From Caballeronia calidae (GTDB taxonomy: Bacteria > Pseudomonadota > Gammaproteobacteria > Burkholderiales > Burkholderiaceae), in the NCBI RefSeq assembly GCF_900044055.2, contig NZ_FCOX02000001.1, forward strand, positions 1 through 64,000: a stretch of DNA of 64,000 bases. Direction: 5' to 3'. Positions 50,597 through 59,234 of this stretch are shown piece after piece. Made by a program: the position numbers and the translations under genes. The notes beneath the pieces were generated by a model. The model was not told where the DNA came from. It did not search any database and saw only the letters and a list, made by a program, of their open reading frames with translations. Numbering within the stretch: the first letter of the stretch is position 1; each line of letters begins with the position of its first letter.

Positions 50597-50640
50597 AAAA
50601 AAAAGCGCCGCTCACTTGAGGTGAGCGGCGCTTTTTCGTT
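50597..50640. terminator. Bidirectional terminator between fabI and the small His-rich protein gene
   Basis: Long perfect stem AAAAGCGCCGCTCAC / GTGAGCGGCGCTTTT with a short loop; A-run on the left and TTTTTCGTT on the right serve both convergent genes. Confidence 0.9.
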
Positions 50641-50666
50641 TGCTGCGGCAGGTCCAGGCCCTGCCC

Positions 50667-51011
50667 TCAGTGATGTCCGTGCCCGTTGCCGTGGCCCTTG
50701 CCGTGTCCATTGCCGTGCCCGTGGCCATGCCCATGATGGCGATACCAGTCGTTGCGGTTCCAGTAACGGCGGCCGTCCCAGTAGCGATCGCCGTGCCAGC
50801 CGATCACCACCGGCACCGCGTACACCGGCGCGGGCTGATAGATGACGGGCGGCGGAGGCGGCGCATAAACCGGCGTCGGCGCGACGTACACCGGCGCCGG
50901 AATGCCGACGTTCACGCCCACATGCACATCCGCGCGCGCGATGCTCGTCGCGCCCAGGGCCGCAACCGCCAGCACGCTCGCCAGGATTCGTCCCGCAAGT
51001 TTCTTTTTCAT
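50667..51011 (-). CDS. Small secreted protein with Pro/Val repeats and His/Gly-rich tail (copy 1)
   Basis: 114 residues from ATG 51011. Signal peptide MKKKLAGRILASVLAVAALGATSIARA, then HVGVNVGIPAPVYVAPTPVYAPPPPP (short PxxVY repeats) and a conserved segment GWHGDRYWDGRRYWNRNDWYRHH. The last ~25 residues are His/Gly repeats (HGHGHGNGHGKG), a possible metal-binding tail. No named function is known to me; the arrangement recurs in the next gene. Read towards fabI and ends at a shared terminator. Confidence 0.7.
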   Translation of the reverse strand: MKKKLAGRILASVLAVAALGATSIARADVHVGVNVGIPAPVYVAPTPVYAPPPPPVIYQPAPVYAVPVVIGWHGDRYWDGRRYWNRNDWYRHHGHGHGHGNGHGKGHGNGHGHH

Positions 51012-51220
51012 ACGCAAACGCACCTCGCTTTTTTGCTTGTTCGCTTGCGGCAAAATATAACGGAAAGCTTTCAGCGCAATATTTCAGCTTTGTAAGTTCT
51101 TGCGCGCCTCTGCGTAATGTCAGGAGAAAGCTTACCTTTTGTTACATTGTGTGGAGGCGGGAATCTCCTGTCGCGCCGTATCTGTTGCGCGAATCCAACC
51201 TCTGATCATTGAGCGTCAAT

Positions 51221-51250
51221 AAAAAAGCCACCCGCGCTGGCGGGTGGCTT
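51221..51250 (-). terminator. Terminator after the second small His-rich protein gene
   Basis: Perfect stem AAGCCACCCGC / GCGGGTGGCTT on the minus strand, followed by TTTTATTG. It lies 19 nt after the stop codon. Confidence 0.85.
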
Positions 51251-51268
51251 CCTCTGACAGTCAAACGC

Positions 51269-51628
51269 TCAATGCCAGCCGTGATGGCCGTGACCGTGGC
51301 CATGATCGTCGTCATCGTCGCGATCGTGGCCGTATCCGTGACCATGATGGCGATACCAGTCGTCGCGCTCCCAATAGCGGCGGCCATCCCAGTAACGATC
51401 GCCATGCCAGCCGACCACGACGACCGGCTGCGCATACATCGGCGGCGGCGGCGCGTACACGACGGGCGGCGGGGGCGGCGCATAGACCGGCTCGGGCGCC
51501 ACGTACACGGGCGCGGGCACGCCGATGTTGACGCCCACGGACACGCCCGCATTGGCCGCGCCGGACAGCATCAGGCCGCCGATCATCACGGCGCCAGCCA
51601 GCACGGAAGCCTTCGATACCTTGTTCAT
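51269..51628 (-). CDS. Small secreted protein with Pro/Val repeats and His/Asp-rich tail (copy 2)
   Basis: 119 residues from ATG 51628. Signal peptide ending SGAANA, then VSVGVNIGVPAPVYVAPEPVYAPPPPP, GWHGDRYWDGRRYWERDDWYRHH and a tail of His, Gly and Asp (HDRDDDDDHGHGHGHHG). It is a clear paralog of the gene 257 nt further left in the same direction. The shared GWHGDRYWDGRRYW segment suggests a structured core, while the tail differs in charge. Separate terminators mean the two are separate transcripts. Confidence 0.7.
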   Translation of the reverse strand: MNKVSKASVLAGAVMIGGLMLSGAANAGVSVGVNIGVPAPVYVAPEPVYAPPPPPVVYAPPPPMYAQPVVVVGWHGDRYWDGRRYWERDDWYRHHGHGYGHDRDDDDDHGHGHGHHGWH

Positions 51629-51771
51629 GTGAAGCCCCACCTCGATGGGTTGTTTGTTGTGTTGGCCGGACTATATCGGATGAAAACCGCGTCGAGTGTT
51701 CGGCTTCGTAACCACCTATTACTGAGCGCAAGCCTAGGGAAAACTTACGAAAAGTAAGCCTCGCGCGCATG

Positions 51772-51803
51772 AAAAACGGCGGCCTCCGATGATCGAAGGC
51801 CGC
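51772..51803 (-). terminator. Terminator after the MFS transporter gene
   Basis: On the minus strand stem GCGGCCT / AGGCCGC with an 11-nt loop, followed by CGTTTTTC. 24 nt after the MFS stop codon. Confidence 0.7.
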
Positions 51804-51826
51804 GCTCGCGATGCGTCTCGCGCCGC

Positions 51827-53146
51827 TCAGTTCGGCAGTTCCTGGCCCTTCGTTTCGGGCGCGAGCGGAATCACGGCAAGACCGATCAGGAACGCGACCG
51901 CCGTGATCGCGATCGGCACGCCGAGCGTCTTCATGTTGAGCACCATCGCGCCGATGCCGAAGTTCACGATCGCACCGAAGAAGCGCCCGATCGACGTGCA
52001 GAACGCGAAGGCGGTCGCCCGCACGCGGGTCTCGAACTGCTCGGGCAGCCACAACGAGAACAGCGCGAAGTTGCCGCCGAAGAAGCCCAGCACGACGAGC
52101 AGCGCGATGAACGGCACGAGCCCGTTCGGCAGATAGAACGCCCAGCCGAACGCGAGCGCGATCGACGCCGCCATGCCGGCGAAATACACCGCGAGCGTCT
52201 TCCTGCGGCCGATCTTCTCGGCCATCGGCGGCAAGGCGAGACAGCCGACGATCGTGCCGATCGAAAGCAGCCCGGTCGCGATCGACGCCATGCGCGCCGC
52301 TTCCGCCTTGTCCATGCCCGCCTTCGTCGCGAGCTGGATGACCGCCGACGGCTCGTACACCGCGCCCGCCCACAGGCCGATGATCGCCACCGTCAGCAGC
52401 ACGGCCGCGACGATCGTGCGCTTGCGGTACTGCGCATTGAAGATCGCCTTGAGCGAGCTCTCATGTTTGACGTGCGGATGAACCGCTTCGGCGCGCTGCC
52501 ACTTGTCGGTTTCCTTCACGCGCAGGAGCACCACGATCGACACGACGACCGGGAACAGCCCGACGAGGAACATCGCGCGCCAGCCGAACGCCGCGCCGAT
52601 CGTGTAATTCAGCACCGCCGCGAGAAAGAAGCCCGCGTAGTAGCCCGTCTGCAGATAGCCCGCGCCCATCTTGCGGCGATCCTCCGGCCACGCCTCCGCG
52701 ACATACGTCCCGGCCAGCGCCCATTCCCCGCCGATCCCCACGCCCGCGAAGAAGCGATAGATGCCGAGCTCCCACACCGTATGCGCGGTCGCGGCGAGCC
52801 CGGTGAAAATCGCGAACGTGAAGATGGTCGCCGCGAGCACCTTGGTGCGCCCGAAACGGTCGGCGAGCGGCCCCCAGATGAACGACAGGCCCCACCCGAC
52901 CAGAAAGAGCGCGAACAGAATCGAGCCCGCGAGACCGACGTTCGCCGGCGTCGCCGCGTAGCCGGAGCGCGGCAGCAGCTCCGTGAGCGCCGGGGCGAGC
53001 ACGAGCGCGTAGATGAACGAATCCATTCCGTCGAGCGTCCAGCCCGCCCACGCGCCCCAGAAACCGGTGATCTGCGACCGGTTGAGCGGCGTTTTCGTGG
53101 CGCGCGCGGCGCTTATCTCTCGATCCAGCGTTGTCGGCATGGCCAT
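51827..53146 (-). CDS. MFS transporter, probable dicarboxylate (malonate) symporter
   Basis: 439 residues with 12 predicted helices. The family signature between helices 2 and 3 (GPLADRFGRTK) and the repeat in the second half (PPMAEKIGRRKTLAVYF) are visible. The pattern resembles the metabolite:H+ symporter and sialate:H+ groups. It diverges from the GntR-mdc operon, which lacks the usual mdcL/mdcM permease genes, so malonate uptake is a reasonable inference. A Met at 53140 is an alternative start. Confidence 0.8.
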   Translation of the reverse strand: MAMPTTLDREISAARATKTPLNRSQITGFWGAWAGWTLDGMDSFIYALVLAPALTELLPRSGYAATPANVGLAGSILFALFLVGWGLSFIWGPLADRFGRTKVLAATIFTFAIFTGLAATAHTVWELGIYRFFAGVGIGGEWALAGTYVAEAWPEDRRKMGAGYLQTGYYAGFFLAAVLNYTIGAAFGWRAMFLVGLFPVVVSIVVLLRVKETDKWQRAEAVHPHVKHESSLKAIFNAQYRKRTIVAAVLLTVAIIGLWAGAVYEPSAVIQLATKAGMDKAEAARMASIATGLLSIGTIVGCLALPPMAEKIGRRKTLAVYFAGMAASIALAFGWAFYLPNGLVPFIALLVVLGFFGGNFALFSLWLPEQFETRVRATAFAFCTSIGRFFGAIVNFGIGAMVLNMKTLGVPIAITAVAFLIGLAVIPLAPETKGQELPN

Positions 53147-53285
53147 GTCTCTCTAAAGGGAATCAACGACGCGCCATCGAATAGTGTTTGTTATGGCGTC
53201 TAGGGAAAGCACCGGGGTCCGGTGCACCTTTTTATATACAATATTTAAACATCGACATACGATAACTCCGCACTTTCACCTAGCC
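53147..53285. promoter_or_regulatory. Divergent control region between the MFS and mdc transcripts
   Basis: The 139-bp gap holds a perfect palindrome GCACCGG-GGT-CCGGTGC (53209-53225) followed by an A/T-rich stretch (53229-53260) with TATATACAATATTTAAAC. Such a palindrome is a candidate site for the GntR protein encoded just downstream; the A/T-rich stretch probably contains promoters in both directions. No box fits consensus well enough to name. Confidence 0.5.
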
Positions 53286-54059
53286 ATGCCGACCGATCTT
53301 TCCGCCGGATCGCAGACTCCGGCTTCATTTCGCGACGCGCAGTTCGAACCGCGCCAGAGCACGTCGCGCTTCATCGCGGATGCGCTGCGCGCCGCGATCG
53401 TCGAAGGCTCGCTGCTGCCGGGCGAGCCGCTGCGTCAGGACGCGATCGCGCGACAGTTTTCCGTCAGCGCGATTCCCGTGCGCGAGGCGTTTCGCCAGCT
53501 CGAAAGCGAAGGCTGGGTGACGATCGAGCCGAATCGCGGCGCGGCCGTCAGCCTGCAATCGGCCGACGAGGCGCGCGAGATCTACGAGATCCGCGCGTCG
53601 CTGGAAAGCCTGGCGATCGGCATCGCGATCGGGCATCACACGCCCGAGACGCTCGCGGAGTCGAAGCGTCTGCTCGAAGCCGCCGAGAACGAGCCCGATC
53701 CGGCGCTCTATGTGGTGCGCAACGAGCAGTTCCATATGAGCCTTTACGCGCCCGCGAGTCGTCCGCGCCTGATGGAGCTGATCGGCCAGATGCATCGGCG
53801 CGGCGAGCGCTATCTGCGTCTCAAGCTCGGCCTTCCGATTCACAAGGATGCGTCCGATGCCGAGCACCGCGCGATCTTCGATGCCCTCGCCGCGCGCGAC
53901 ATCGAACAGGCGCAGACGCTCGTCGCGCGCCATCTGCTCGCGACGGGCGAACTGATCCACCGCTTTCTCGCCGATGCCCAGGCGCTCGCTCAAACGAGCC
54001 ACGTCAGGAAGAAGCGCCGCGCATCATCCCGAACGATCTCTTCGAAGGCCGACCGATGA
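53286..54059 (+). CDS. GntR family transcriptional regulator (FCD/FadR subfamily) of the mdc operon
   Basis: 257 residues from ATG 53286. Winged helix at about 20-85 (LRAAIVEGSLLPGEPLRQDAIARQFSVSAIPVREAFRQLESEGWVTIEPNRGAAV) and an all-helical FCD ligand domain (EIYEIRASLESLAIGIAIG, Asp/His metal residues in RNEQFHMSL and DAEHRAIFDAL). The stop overlaps the mdcA start (ATGA), so it heads the operon. It probably senses malonate or malonyl-CoA. Malonate operons usually carry a LysR-type MdcR, so this is an alternative regulator type. Confidence 0.85.
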   Translation: MPTDLSAGSQTPASFRDAQFEPRQSTSRFIADALRAAIVEGSLLPGEPLRQDAIARQFSVSAIPVREAFRQLESEGWVTIEPNRGAAVSLQSADEAREIYEIRASLESLAIGIAIGHHTPETLAESKRLLEAAENEPDPALYVVRNEQFHMSLYAPASRPRLMELIGQMHRRGERYLRLKLGLPIHKDASDAEHRAIFDALAARDIEQAQTLVARHLLATGELIHRFLADAQALAQTSHVRKKRRASSRTISSKADR

Positions 54060-55732
54060 ACTCGTCCACCCCCGCCGACGCGCTCGCCGCATCCCGCAAC
54101 TGGAACACGCGCGCGCAGGAAAAGGCGCGGCGTCTGAAGCTGATCGAGCCGTGGCTGAACGGCTGCGTGCTCGATACCGCGCGCATCGTCGATGCGCTGA
54201 GCGCGCTGATCGTCAGCGGCGATCGCGTCGCGCTCGAAGGCAACAACCAGAAGCAGGCCGACTTCCTTTCGCGCGCGTTCGCGAAGCTCGACTCCGGGCG
54301 CGTGCACGACGTGCATCTGCTCATCTCGAGCATCAGCCGGCCCGAGCATCTCGCGCTCTTCGAGCAAGGCATCGCGCGCAAGGTCGACTTCGCGTTCGCG
54401 GGGCCACAGAGCCTGCGCGTCGCGCAACTGCTCGAAGACGGCATGCTGGAGATCGGCGCGATCTATACGTACATCGAACTGTATGCGCGCATGTTCATCG
54501 ATCTCACGCCGCAGGTCGCGCTCGTGTGCGCGGTGCAGGCGGACCGCCACGGCAATCTCTATACCGGCGCGAACACCGAGGACACGCCGACCATCGTCGA
54601 GGCCACCGCGTTTCGTCATGGCATCGTTGTCGCGCAGGTCAATGAAATCGTCGATGAACTGCCGCGCGTCGATATCCCCGGCTCGTGGGTCGATGTCGTC
54701 GTGGAGGCGGACAGGCCGTTCGCCGTCGAGCCGCTCTTCACGCGCGATCCGCGTCACATCGGCGAATTGCAGATCCTCATGGGGATGATGACGATCCGCG
54801 GCATCTACGACCGTTATGGCGTGACGTCGCTCAATCACGGCATCGGCTTCGATACCGCCGCGATCGAGCTGCTCCTGCCGACGTACGGCGAAGCGCTCGG
54901 GCTCAAGGGCAAGATCTGCACGAACTGGGCGCTCAATCCGCATCCGACGCTCATTCCCGCGATCGAATCCGGTTGGGTGCAAAGCGTGCATTGCTTCGGC
55001 AGCGAAGTGGGCATGGAGGATTACATCGCGGCGCGCTCCGACGTGTTCTTCACCGGACGCGACGGCAGCCTGCGCTCGAATCGCGTGTTCTGCCAGCTTG
55101 CGGGGCAATATGGCGTCGATCTTTTCATCGGCTCGACCTTGCAGATGGATGCGGACGCGAACTCGTCGACGGTCACGCTCGGGCGGCTTGCCGGCTTCGG
55201 CGGCGCGCCCAACATGGGACATGACCCGCGCGGGCGCCGCCATTCGAGCGAGGCATGGCTCAAGCTGCTGAAGGACGACGGCCCGAATCCGAAGATCGCG
55301 CGCGGTCACAAGCTCGTCGTGCAGACCGCCGAGACGTACAAGAAAGGCGGCGAGCCGACCATCGTCGATGCGCTCGATGCGATCGCGGTCGGCGAGAAAA
55401 GCGGCATGCCGATCGCGCCCGTGATGATCTACGGCGACGATGTCACGCACGTCGTGACCGAGGAAGGCATCGCGTATCTGCATGCGGCCGAAGGCGTCGA
55501 TGAGCGTCGCGCCGCGCTCGCGGCGGTCGCGGGCGTGACGCCGATCGGCATGCGCGCCGATCCGGCGAAGACGGCGGAACTGAGGCGGCGCGGCATCGTC
55601 GCGTATCCGGAAGACCTCGGCGTGCGGCGCGGCGAAGCGAAGCGCTCGCTGCTCGCGGCGCGCAACATCGACGATCTCGTCGCGTGGTCCGGCGGGCTGT
55701 ACGCGCCGCCCGCGCGCTTCAGAAGCTGGTGA
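54056..55732 (+). CDS. mdcA: Malonate decarboxylase subunit alpha (acyl-carrier protein transferase)
   Basis: 558 residues, the usual length for MdcA. It exchanges acetyl-S-ACP for malonyl-S-ACP, releasing acetate. Recognised segments: WNTRAQEKARRLKLIEPWLNGCVLD near the start, VALEGNNQKQADFLSRAF, NLYTGANTEDTPTIVEATAF and VHCFGSEVGMEDYIAARSDVFFTGRDGSLRSNR. Overlaps the GntR stop by 4 nt and the mdcB start as GTGA. Confidence 0.95.
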   Translation: MNSSTPADALAASRNWNTRAQEKARRLKLIEPWLNGCVLDTARIVDALSALIVSGDRVALEGNNQKQADFLSRAFAKLDSGRVHDVHLLISSISRPEHLALFEQGIARKVDFAFAGPQSLRVAQLLEDGMLEIGAIYTYIELYARMFIDLTPQVALVCAVQADRHGNLYTGANTEDTPTIVEATAFRHGIVVAQVNEIVDELPRVDIPGSWVDVVVEADRPFAVEPLFTRDPRHIGELQILMGMMTIRGIYDRYGVTSLNHGIGFDTAAIELLLPTYGEALGLKGKICTNWALNPHPTLIPAIESGWVQSVHCFGSEVGMEDYIAARSDVFFTGRDGSLRSNRVFCQLAGQYGVDLFIGSTLQMDADANSSTVTLGRLAGFGGAPNMGHDPRGRRHSSEAWLKLLKDDGPNPKIARGHKLVVQTAETYKKGGEPTIVDALDAIAVGEKSGMPIAPVMIYGDDVTHVVTEEGIAYLHAAEGVDERRAALAAVAGVTPIGMRADPAKTAELRRRGIVAYPEDLGVRRGEAKRSLLAARNIDDLVAWSGGLYAPPARFRSW

Positions 55733-55737
55733 TCGCG

Positions 55738-56619
55738 ATGGCTGGCATGACAGCGGCGGCCCTGCCCTTTTCGCGCGACGAAGCCCGCGATGACGCGACT
55801 TCGCCGCCGACCATCGCCGCGCACGCCGTCGATGCCTTGATCGCCGAGGCGCGTCTCACGCCGAAGCCTGCGCTCGTCGATGAACGCGGCAGCGGCGCGC
55901 ATCGCGATCTCGATCTGGACACGATGCTGCGTTCCGCACACGCGCTGCAACCGACCTTTCTCGCGATCGCGCGCGCGGCGCACGGCGTGCGGCCGTCGCA
56001 GGTCTTGCGCGAGCAACTGGCGCGCATCGGCCGCGAGGGCGAAGCCGCGATGATGCGCGCGACCGACGGCAGCAACGCGCATCGCGGCGCGATCTGGATC
56101 ATCGGTTTGCTGTGCGCGGGCGCGGCGATGCACATGCCCGGCGACAGCGAAGCGATCTGCGCATCGGCCGCGTGCATCGCGCGCTTCGACGATCGATACG
56201 CGCCCGCATCGGCGGCGGCGAGCCACGGCGCGCGCGTGAGCGAACGCTATCGGGTCGCGGGCGCGCGCGGCGAGGCGCGCGACGGCTTTCCGCATGCGCT
56301 GCGCATCGGCCTGCCCGCCCTCGACGATGCGCGCGCACGCGGTATCGGCGAATCCGGCGCACGGCTCGATGCGCTGATCGCGATCATCGCGTCGCTCGAC
56401 GATACGTGTCTCTTGCATCGCGGCGGGCTGAACGCGCTCGAGGTGGCGCAACGCGGCGCGCAACGCGTGCTGCGCCAGGGCGGCGCGAGCACGCGCGAAG
56501 GCAGCGTCACATTGGAAAGACTCGAAGCCGAATTGCTGGCATTGAACGCATCGCCCGGCGGCGCTGCCGATCTGCTCGCGGCGACGCTCTTTCTCGACAG
56601 TCTCAGGGGCCTGGCTTAA
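55738..56619 (+). CDS. mdcB: Triphosphoribosyl-dephospho-CoA synthase
   Basis: 293 residues from ATG 55738; a GTG at 55729 that overlaps the mdcA stop (GTGA) is an equally possible start. CitG/MdcB family: it makes the 2'-(5''-triphosphoribosyl)-3'-dephospho-CoA precursor of the MdcC prosthetic group. Motifs LIAEARLTPKPALVDERGSGAHRDLDLDTM, ATDGSNAHRGAIWIIGLLCAGA and SLDDTCLLHRGGLNALEVAQ are visible. In most relatives TPKPGLVD has Gly where Ala is found here. Confidence 0.92.
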   Translation: MAGMTAAALPFSRDEARDDATSPPTIAAHAVDALIAEARLTPKPALVDERGSGAHRDLDLDTMLRSAHALQPTFLAIARAAHGVRPSQVLREQLARIGREGEAAMMRATDGSNAHRGAIWIIGLLCAGAAMHMPGDSEAICASAACIARFDDRYAPASAAASHGARVSERYRVAGARGEARDGFPHALRIGLPALDDARARGIGESGARLDALIAIIASLDDTCLLHRGGLNALEVAQRGAQRVLRQGGASTREGSVTLERLEAELLALNASPGGAADLLAATLFLDSLRGLA

Positions 56620-56642
56620 GGCGCATCGAAGAGGAACGACCG

Positions 56643-56945
56643 ATGGAAAACATGCGATACGAATATCCGGCCAAACGGTCCGTCACGCGCCGCGCGCACG
56701 TGGGCGTGGTCGGCTCGGGCGATCTCGAAGTGCTGCTGTCGCCGTCGCAGGGCGCGAACGCGGAAGTCGTGATCCGCACGAGCGTCGATGGTTACGGCCA
56801 CGTGTGGAAGAGCGTGCTCGACCGCTTCTTCCAGCGCTACGACGGCGCCGCGAAAATCGAAGTCAACGACTTCGGCGCGACGCCCGGCGTCGTCATGCTG
56901 CGCCTGAACGAAGCGGTGGAAGCAAGCGAAGGAGACACACCATGA
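56643..56945 (+). CDS. mdcC: Malonate decarboxylase acyl carrier protein (delta subunit)
   Basis: 100 residues. Carries the dephospho-CoA-derived prosthetic group; the Ser at residue 25 (VGVVGSGDLEVLLSP) is at the position known as the attachment site in Klebsiella MdcC. Later segments RTSVDGYGHVWKSVLDRFF and KIEVNDFGATPGVVMLRLNEA match the family. 23 nt after mdcB and overlapping mdcD by 4 nt. Confidence 0.95.
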   Translation: MENMRYEYPAKRSVTRRAHVGVVGSGDLEVLLSPSQGANAEVVIRTSVDGYGHVWKSVLDRFFQRYDGAAKIEVNDFGATPGVVMLRLNEAVEASEGDTP

Positions 56946-57784
56946 ACGCGCACGCACCTTTTCTCGCGCGGCACAGCTTCATCGAGCTGACGGCGCGGGA
57001 GCGCGCGCAAGCATTGCTCGATAAAGGCACGTTCCGCGAACTGCTCGGCCCCTTCGACCGGCTCGAATCGCCGTGGCTCGCGATGCAGAACATCGTCTGT
57101 CAGGCCGACGACGGCGCGGTCATCGCGCGCGGCCTGCTCGCCGGCGAGCCCGCGGTGATCGCCGCGATCGAGCCCGCGTTCCAGGGCGGCAGCATCGGCG
57201 AAGTGTCGGGTGCGAAGATCGCGGCGGCGCTCGAAATGGCCTTGAGCGAATGCGAAGCCGGTCGCCCGATTCGCCCCGTCGTGCTGTTCGAAACCGGCGG
57301 CGTGCGCCTGCAGGAAGCGAACCTCGGGCTGGCCGTCATCGCCGAGATTCAGGCGGCGATCGTCGCGCTCAGGCGTCACGTGCCGGTCGTCGGCGTGATC
57401 GGCGGCATGGTGGGCTGCTTCGGCGGCATGTCGCTCGCGGCGGCCCTCTGCACGGAGCTCGTGATGACGCGTCAGGCGCGCCTCGGCATGAACGGTCCGG
57501 AAGTGATCGAGCAGGAAGCGGGCATCGAGGAACTGGATTCGGGCGACCGTCGCCTCGTCTGGTCGATGATCGGCGGCGAGGAACGCGTCGCGGTCGGGCT
57601 GGCGGATACGCTCGTCGACGACGATACCGATCAGGTTCGCACCGCCGTGCTCGCCGCGTTCGGGCGCGGCGTGCCGAAGCTGCATCGCAGCGAGAACGTC
57701 GACGGCTTCATCGCGCGGCTCGCGCAGGTGAATCCGGACGCCATCGATCCCGACACGCTGCGCACCTTGTGGGGCACATCATGA
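56942..57784 (+). CDS. mdcD: Malonate decarboxylase subunit beta
   Basis: 280 residues of the carboxyltransferase (crotonase-like) fold. With MdcE it decarboxylates malonyl-S-ACP to acetyl-S-ACP. Conserved parts: FAGPFDRL-type start FRELLGPFDRLESPWL, VVLFETGGVRLQEANLGLAVIAEIQAAIV, GVIGGMVGCFGGMSLAAALC and NGPEVIEQEAGIEELDSGDRRLVWSMIGG. Stop overlaps mdcE start (ATGA). Confidence 0.95.
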   Translation: MNAHAPFLARHSFIELTARERAQALLDKGTFRELLGPFDRLESPWLAMQNIVCQADDGAVIARGLLAGEPAVIAAIEPAFQGGSIGEVSGAKIAAALEMALSECEAGRPIRPVVLFETGGVRLQEANLGLAVIAEIQAAIVALRRHVPVVGVIGGMVGCFGGMSLAAALCTELVMTRQARLGMNGPEVIEQEAGIEELDSGDRRLVWSMIGGEERVAVGLADTLVDDDTDQVRTAVLAAFGRGVPKLHRSENVDGFIARLAQVNPDAIDPDTLRTLWGTS

Positions 57785-58605
57785 CCGCCTTTCTTTCCCG
57801 CGGCGAGCGCTGGCTCGACGCGCTGACTTTTAGCGCCGAAGAAGCCAAAGCCACCCAAAGCGGCCCGATCCGCGCCCGCGACGGCCAGCTCGACGGCGAG
57901 CGCGCGAGCTTCTTCGCCGTCGTGCCCGATCCCGCGAACCGCTTTCCCCGCGCGACCGACAACGTCGTCGGGCTCGAACAGGGATGGCTGCTCGCGCGCG
58001 CCGTGCGCGCAGTCATCGACGCCGACCGCAACGCCGACGCGAAGCGCCCGATCGTCGCGGTCGTGGATGTGAAGAGCCAGGCGTACGGGCGTCGCGAGGA
58101 ATTGCTCGGCATTCACCTCGCATGCGCCGCCGCCGTCGATGCCTACGCGAGCGCGCGCCTCGCCGGACATCCGGTAATCGCGCTGATCGTCGGGCCGGCG
58201 ATGTCGGGCGCGTATCTCGCGCACGGCTATCAGGCGAACCGCATCGTCGCGCTCGATGCGCCCGGCACCGCGGTGCACGCGATGGGCAAGGAAGCCGCGG
58301 CGCGCGTCACGCGGCGCAGCGTCGAGAGCCTCGACGCGCTGGGCGACACGGTTCTGCCGATGTCCTACAAGATGAGCGCATACGCGAAGCTCGGCTTGCT
58401 GCACGAGCTGATCGAAGACATCGACGCGGATGCGCCCTCTCCCGCCGACATCGAGCGCGTGAAGACGTCGCTCGCCGCGGCGGTGAAGGACGCGCGCAAC
58501 GGTCCGCGCGATCTGTCGAACCGTCTCGCGTCCGCCGATGCGAAGCGCACGCGCGCCGCGTCGATCGAAGTGCGCAGGCGCATGCGCGAGCAGTGGAGCG
58601 CGTAG
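57781..58605 (+). CDS. mdcE: Malonate decarboxylase subunit gamma
   Basis: 274 residues, partner of MdcD in the decarboxylase. Recognised by RGERWLDAL, VDVKSQAYGRREELLGIHLACAAAVDAYASARLAGHPVIALIVGPAMSGAYLAHGYQANRIVALD and the HAMGKEAAARVTRRSVESLDAL segment. Length is family-typical. Its TAG stop shares one base with a GTG start of mdcG (TAGTG). Confidence 0.94.
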   Translation: MTAFLSRGERWLDALTFSAEEAKATQSGPIRARDGQLDGERASFFAVVPDPANRFPRATDNVVGLEQGWLLARAVRAVIDADRNADAKRPIVAVVDVKSQAYGRREELLGIHLACAAAVDAYASARLAGHPVIALIVGPAMSGAYLAHGYQANRIVALDAPGTAVHAMGKEAAARVTRRSVESLDALGDTVLPMSYKMSAYAKLGLLHELIEDIDADAPSPADIERVKTSLAAAVKDARNGPRDLSNRLASADAKRTRAASIEVRRRMREQWSA

Positions 58606-59234
58606 TGGACCGCGCGCCGCGTCCGCACGACTTGCTGCACCTCGCGCCCGATGCGCCGCCTTTCGGCGATGCGCCCACGTGGGTCGCGGCGGCGCTCGCG
58701 CGCGCGCCTTTCGTGGTCGTGCGGCGCGCGCCTCGCATCGGCGATTCGATCGCGGTCGGCGTGCGCGGCATCACGCGCGGCGAACGCTTCGGCACGTGGA
58801 TCGATCCGCGCCGGATCGATGCGCTGCTCACGCCCGAGGACCTGCGCACGCGCGCGCCCGATCCGACCCGCGCCGCCCTGCCCGCGTTCGCGTTGCTGCG
58901 CGCGGTCGCGCCGATCATCGATGCCGCCGGTCTCGACTGGGGCCCGACCGGCAGCGCCGGCTTCGAGCTCCCGAGCGCCATGCCGACGATCACGCCCGCG
59001 AGCGATCTCGACATCGTCGTGCGCGCGCCGACGCCGCTGCCGCGCGCCGATGCCGCCACGCTTCTCGACGCGCTCTCGCTCGCCGCGCGAAAGGAAGGCA
59101 CGCGCATCGACGTGCAGATCGAAACGCCGGAAGCCGCGTTCTCGCTCGCCGAATTCGCGCGTACCGATCTGCGCGTGATGCTGCGGCACGCCGACGGTCC
59201 GCGTCTCGTCACCGATCCGTGGGCGGCGGCATGA
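58605..59234 (+). CDS. mdcG: Holo-ACP synthase for malonate decarboxylase (phosphoribosyl-dephospho-CoA transferase)
   Basis: 209 residues, GTG start at 58605 (VDRAPRPHDLLHLAPDAPPFG); another in-frame GTG at 58593 is possible. MdcG attaches the prosthetic group to MdcC, using the MdcB product. The nucleotidyltransferase-like motif ASDLDIVVRAPTPLPRADA has the Asp pair expected for metal-dependent transfer. Also visible: GVRGITRGERFGTWIDPRRI and GLDWGPTGSAGFEL. Overlaps mdcH by ATGA. Confidence 0.92.
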   Translation: MDRAPRPHDLLHLAPDAPPFGDAPTWVAAALARAPFVVVRRAPRIGDSIAVGVRGITRGERFGTWIDPRRIDALLTPEDLRTRAPDPTRAALPAFALLRAVAPIIDAAGLDWGPTGSAGFELPSAMPTITPASDLDIVVRAPTPLPRADAATLLDALSLAARKEGTRIDVQIETPEAAFSLAEFARTDLRVMLRHADGPRLVTDPWAAA

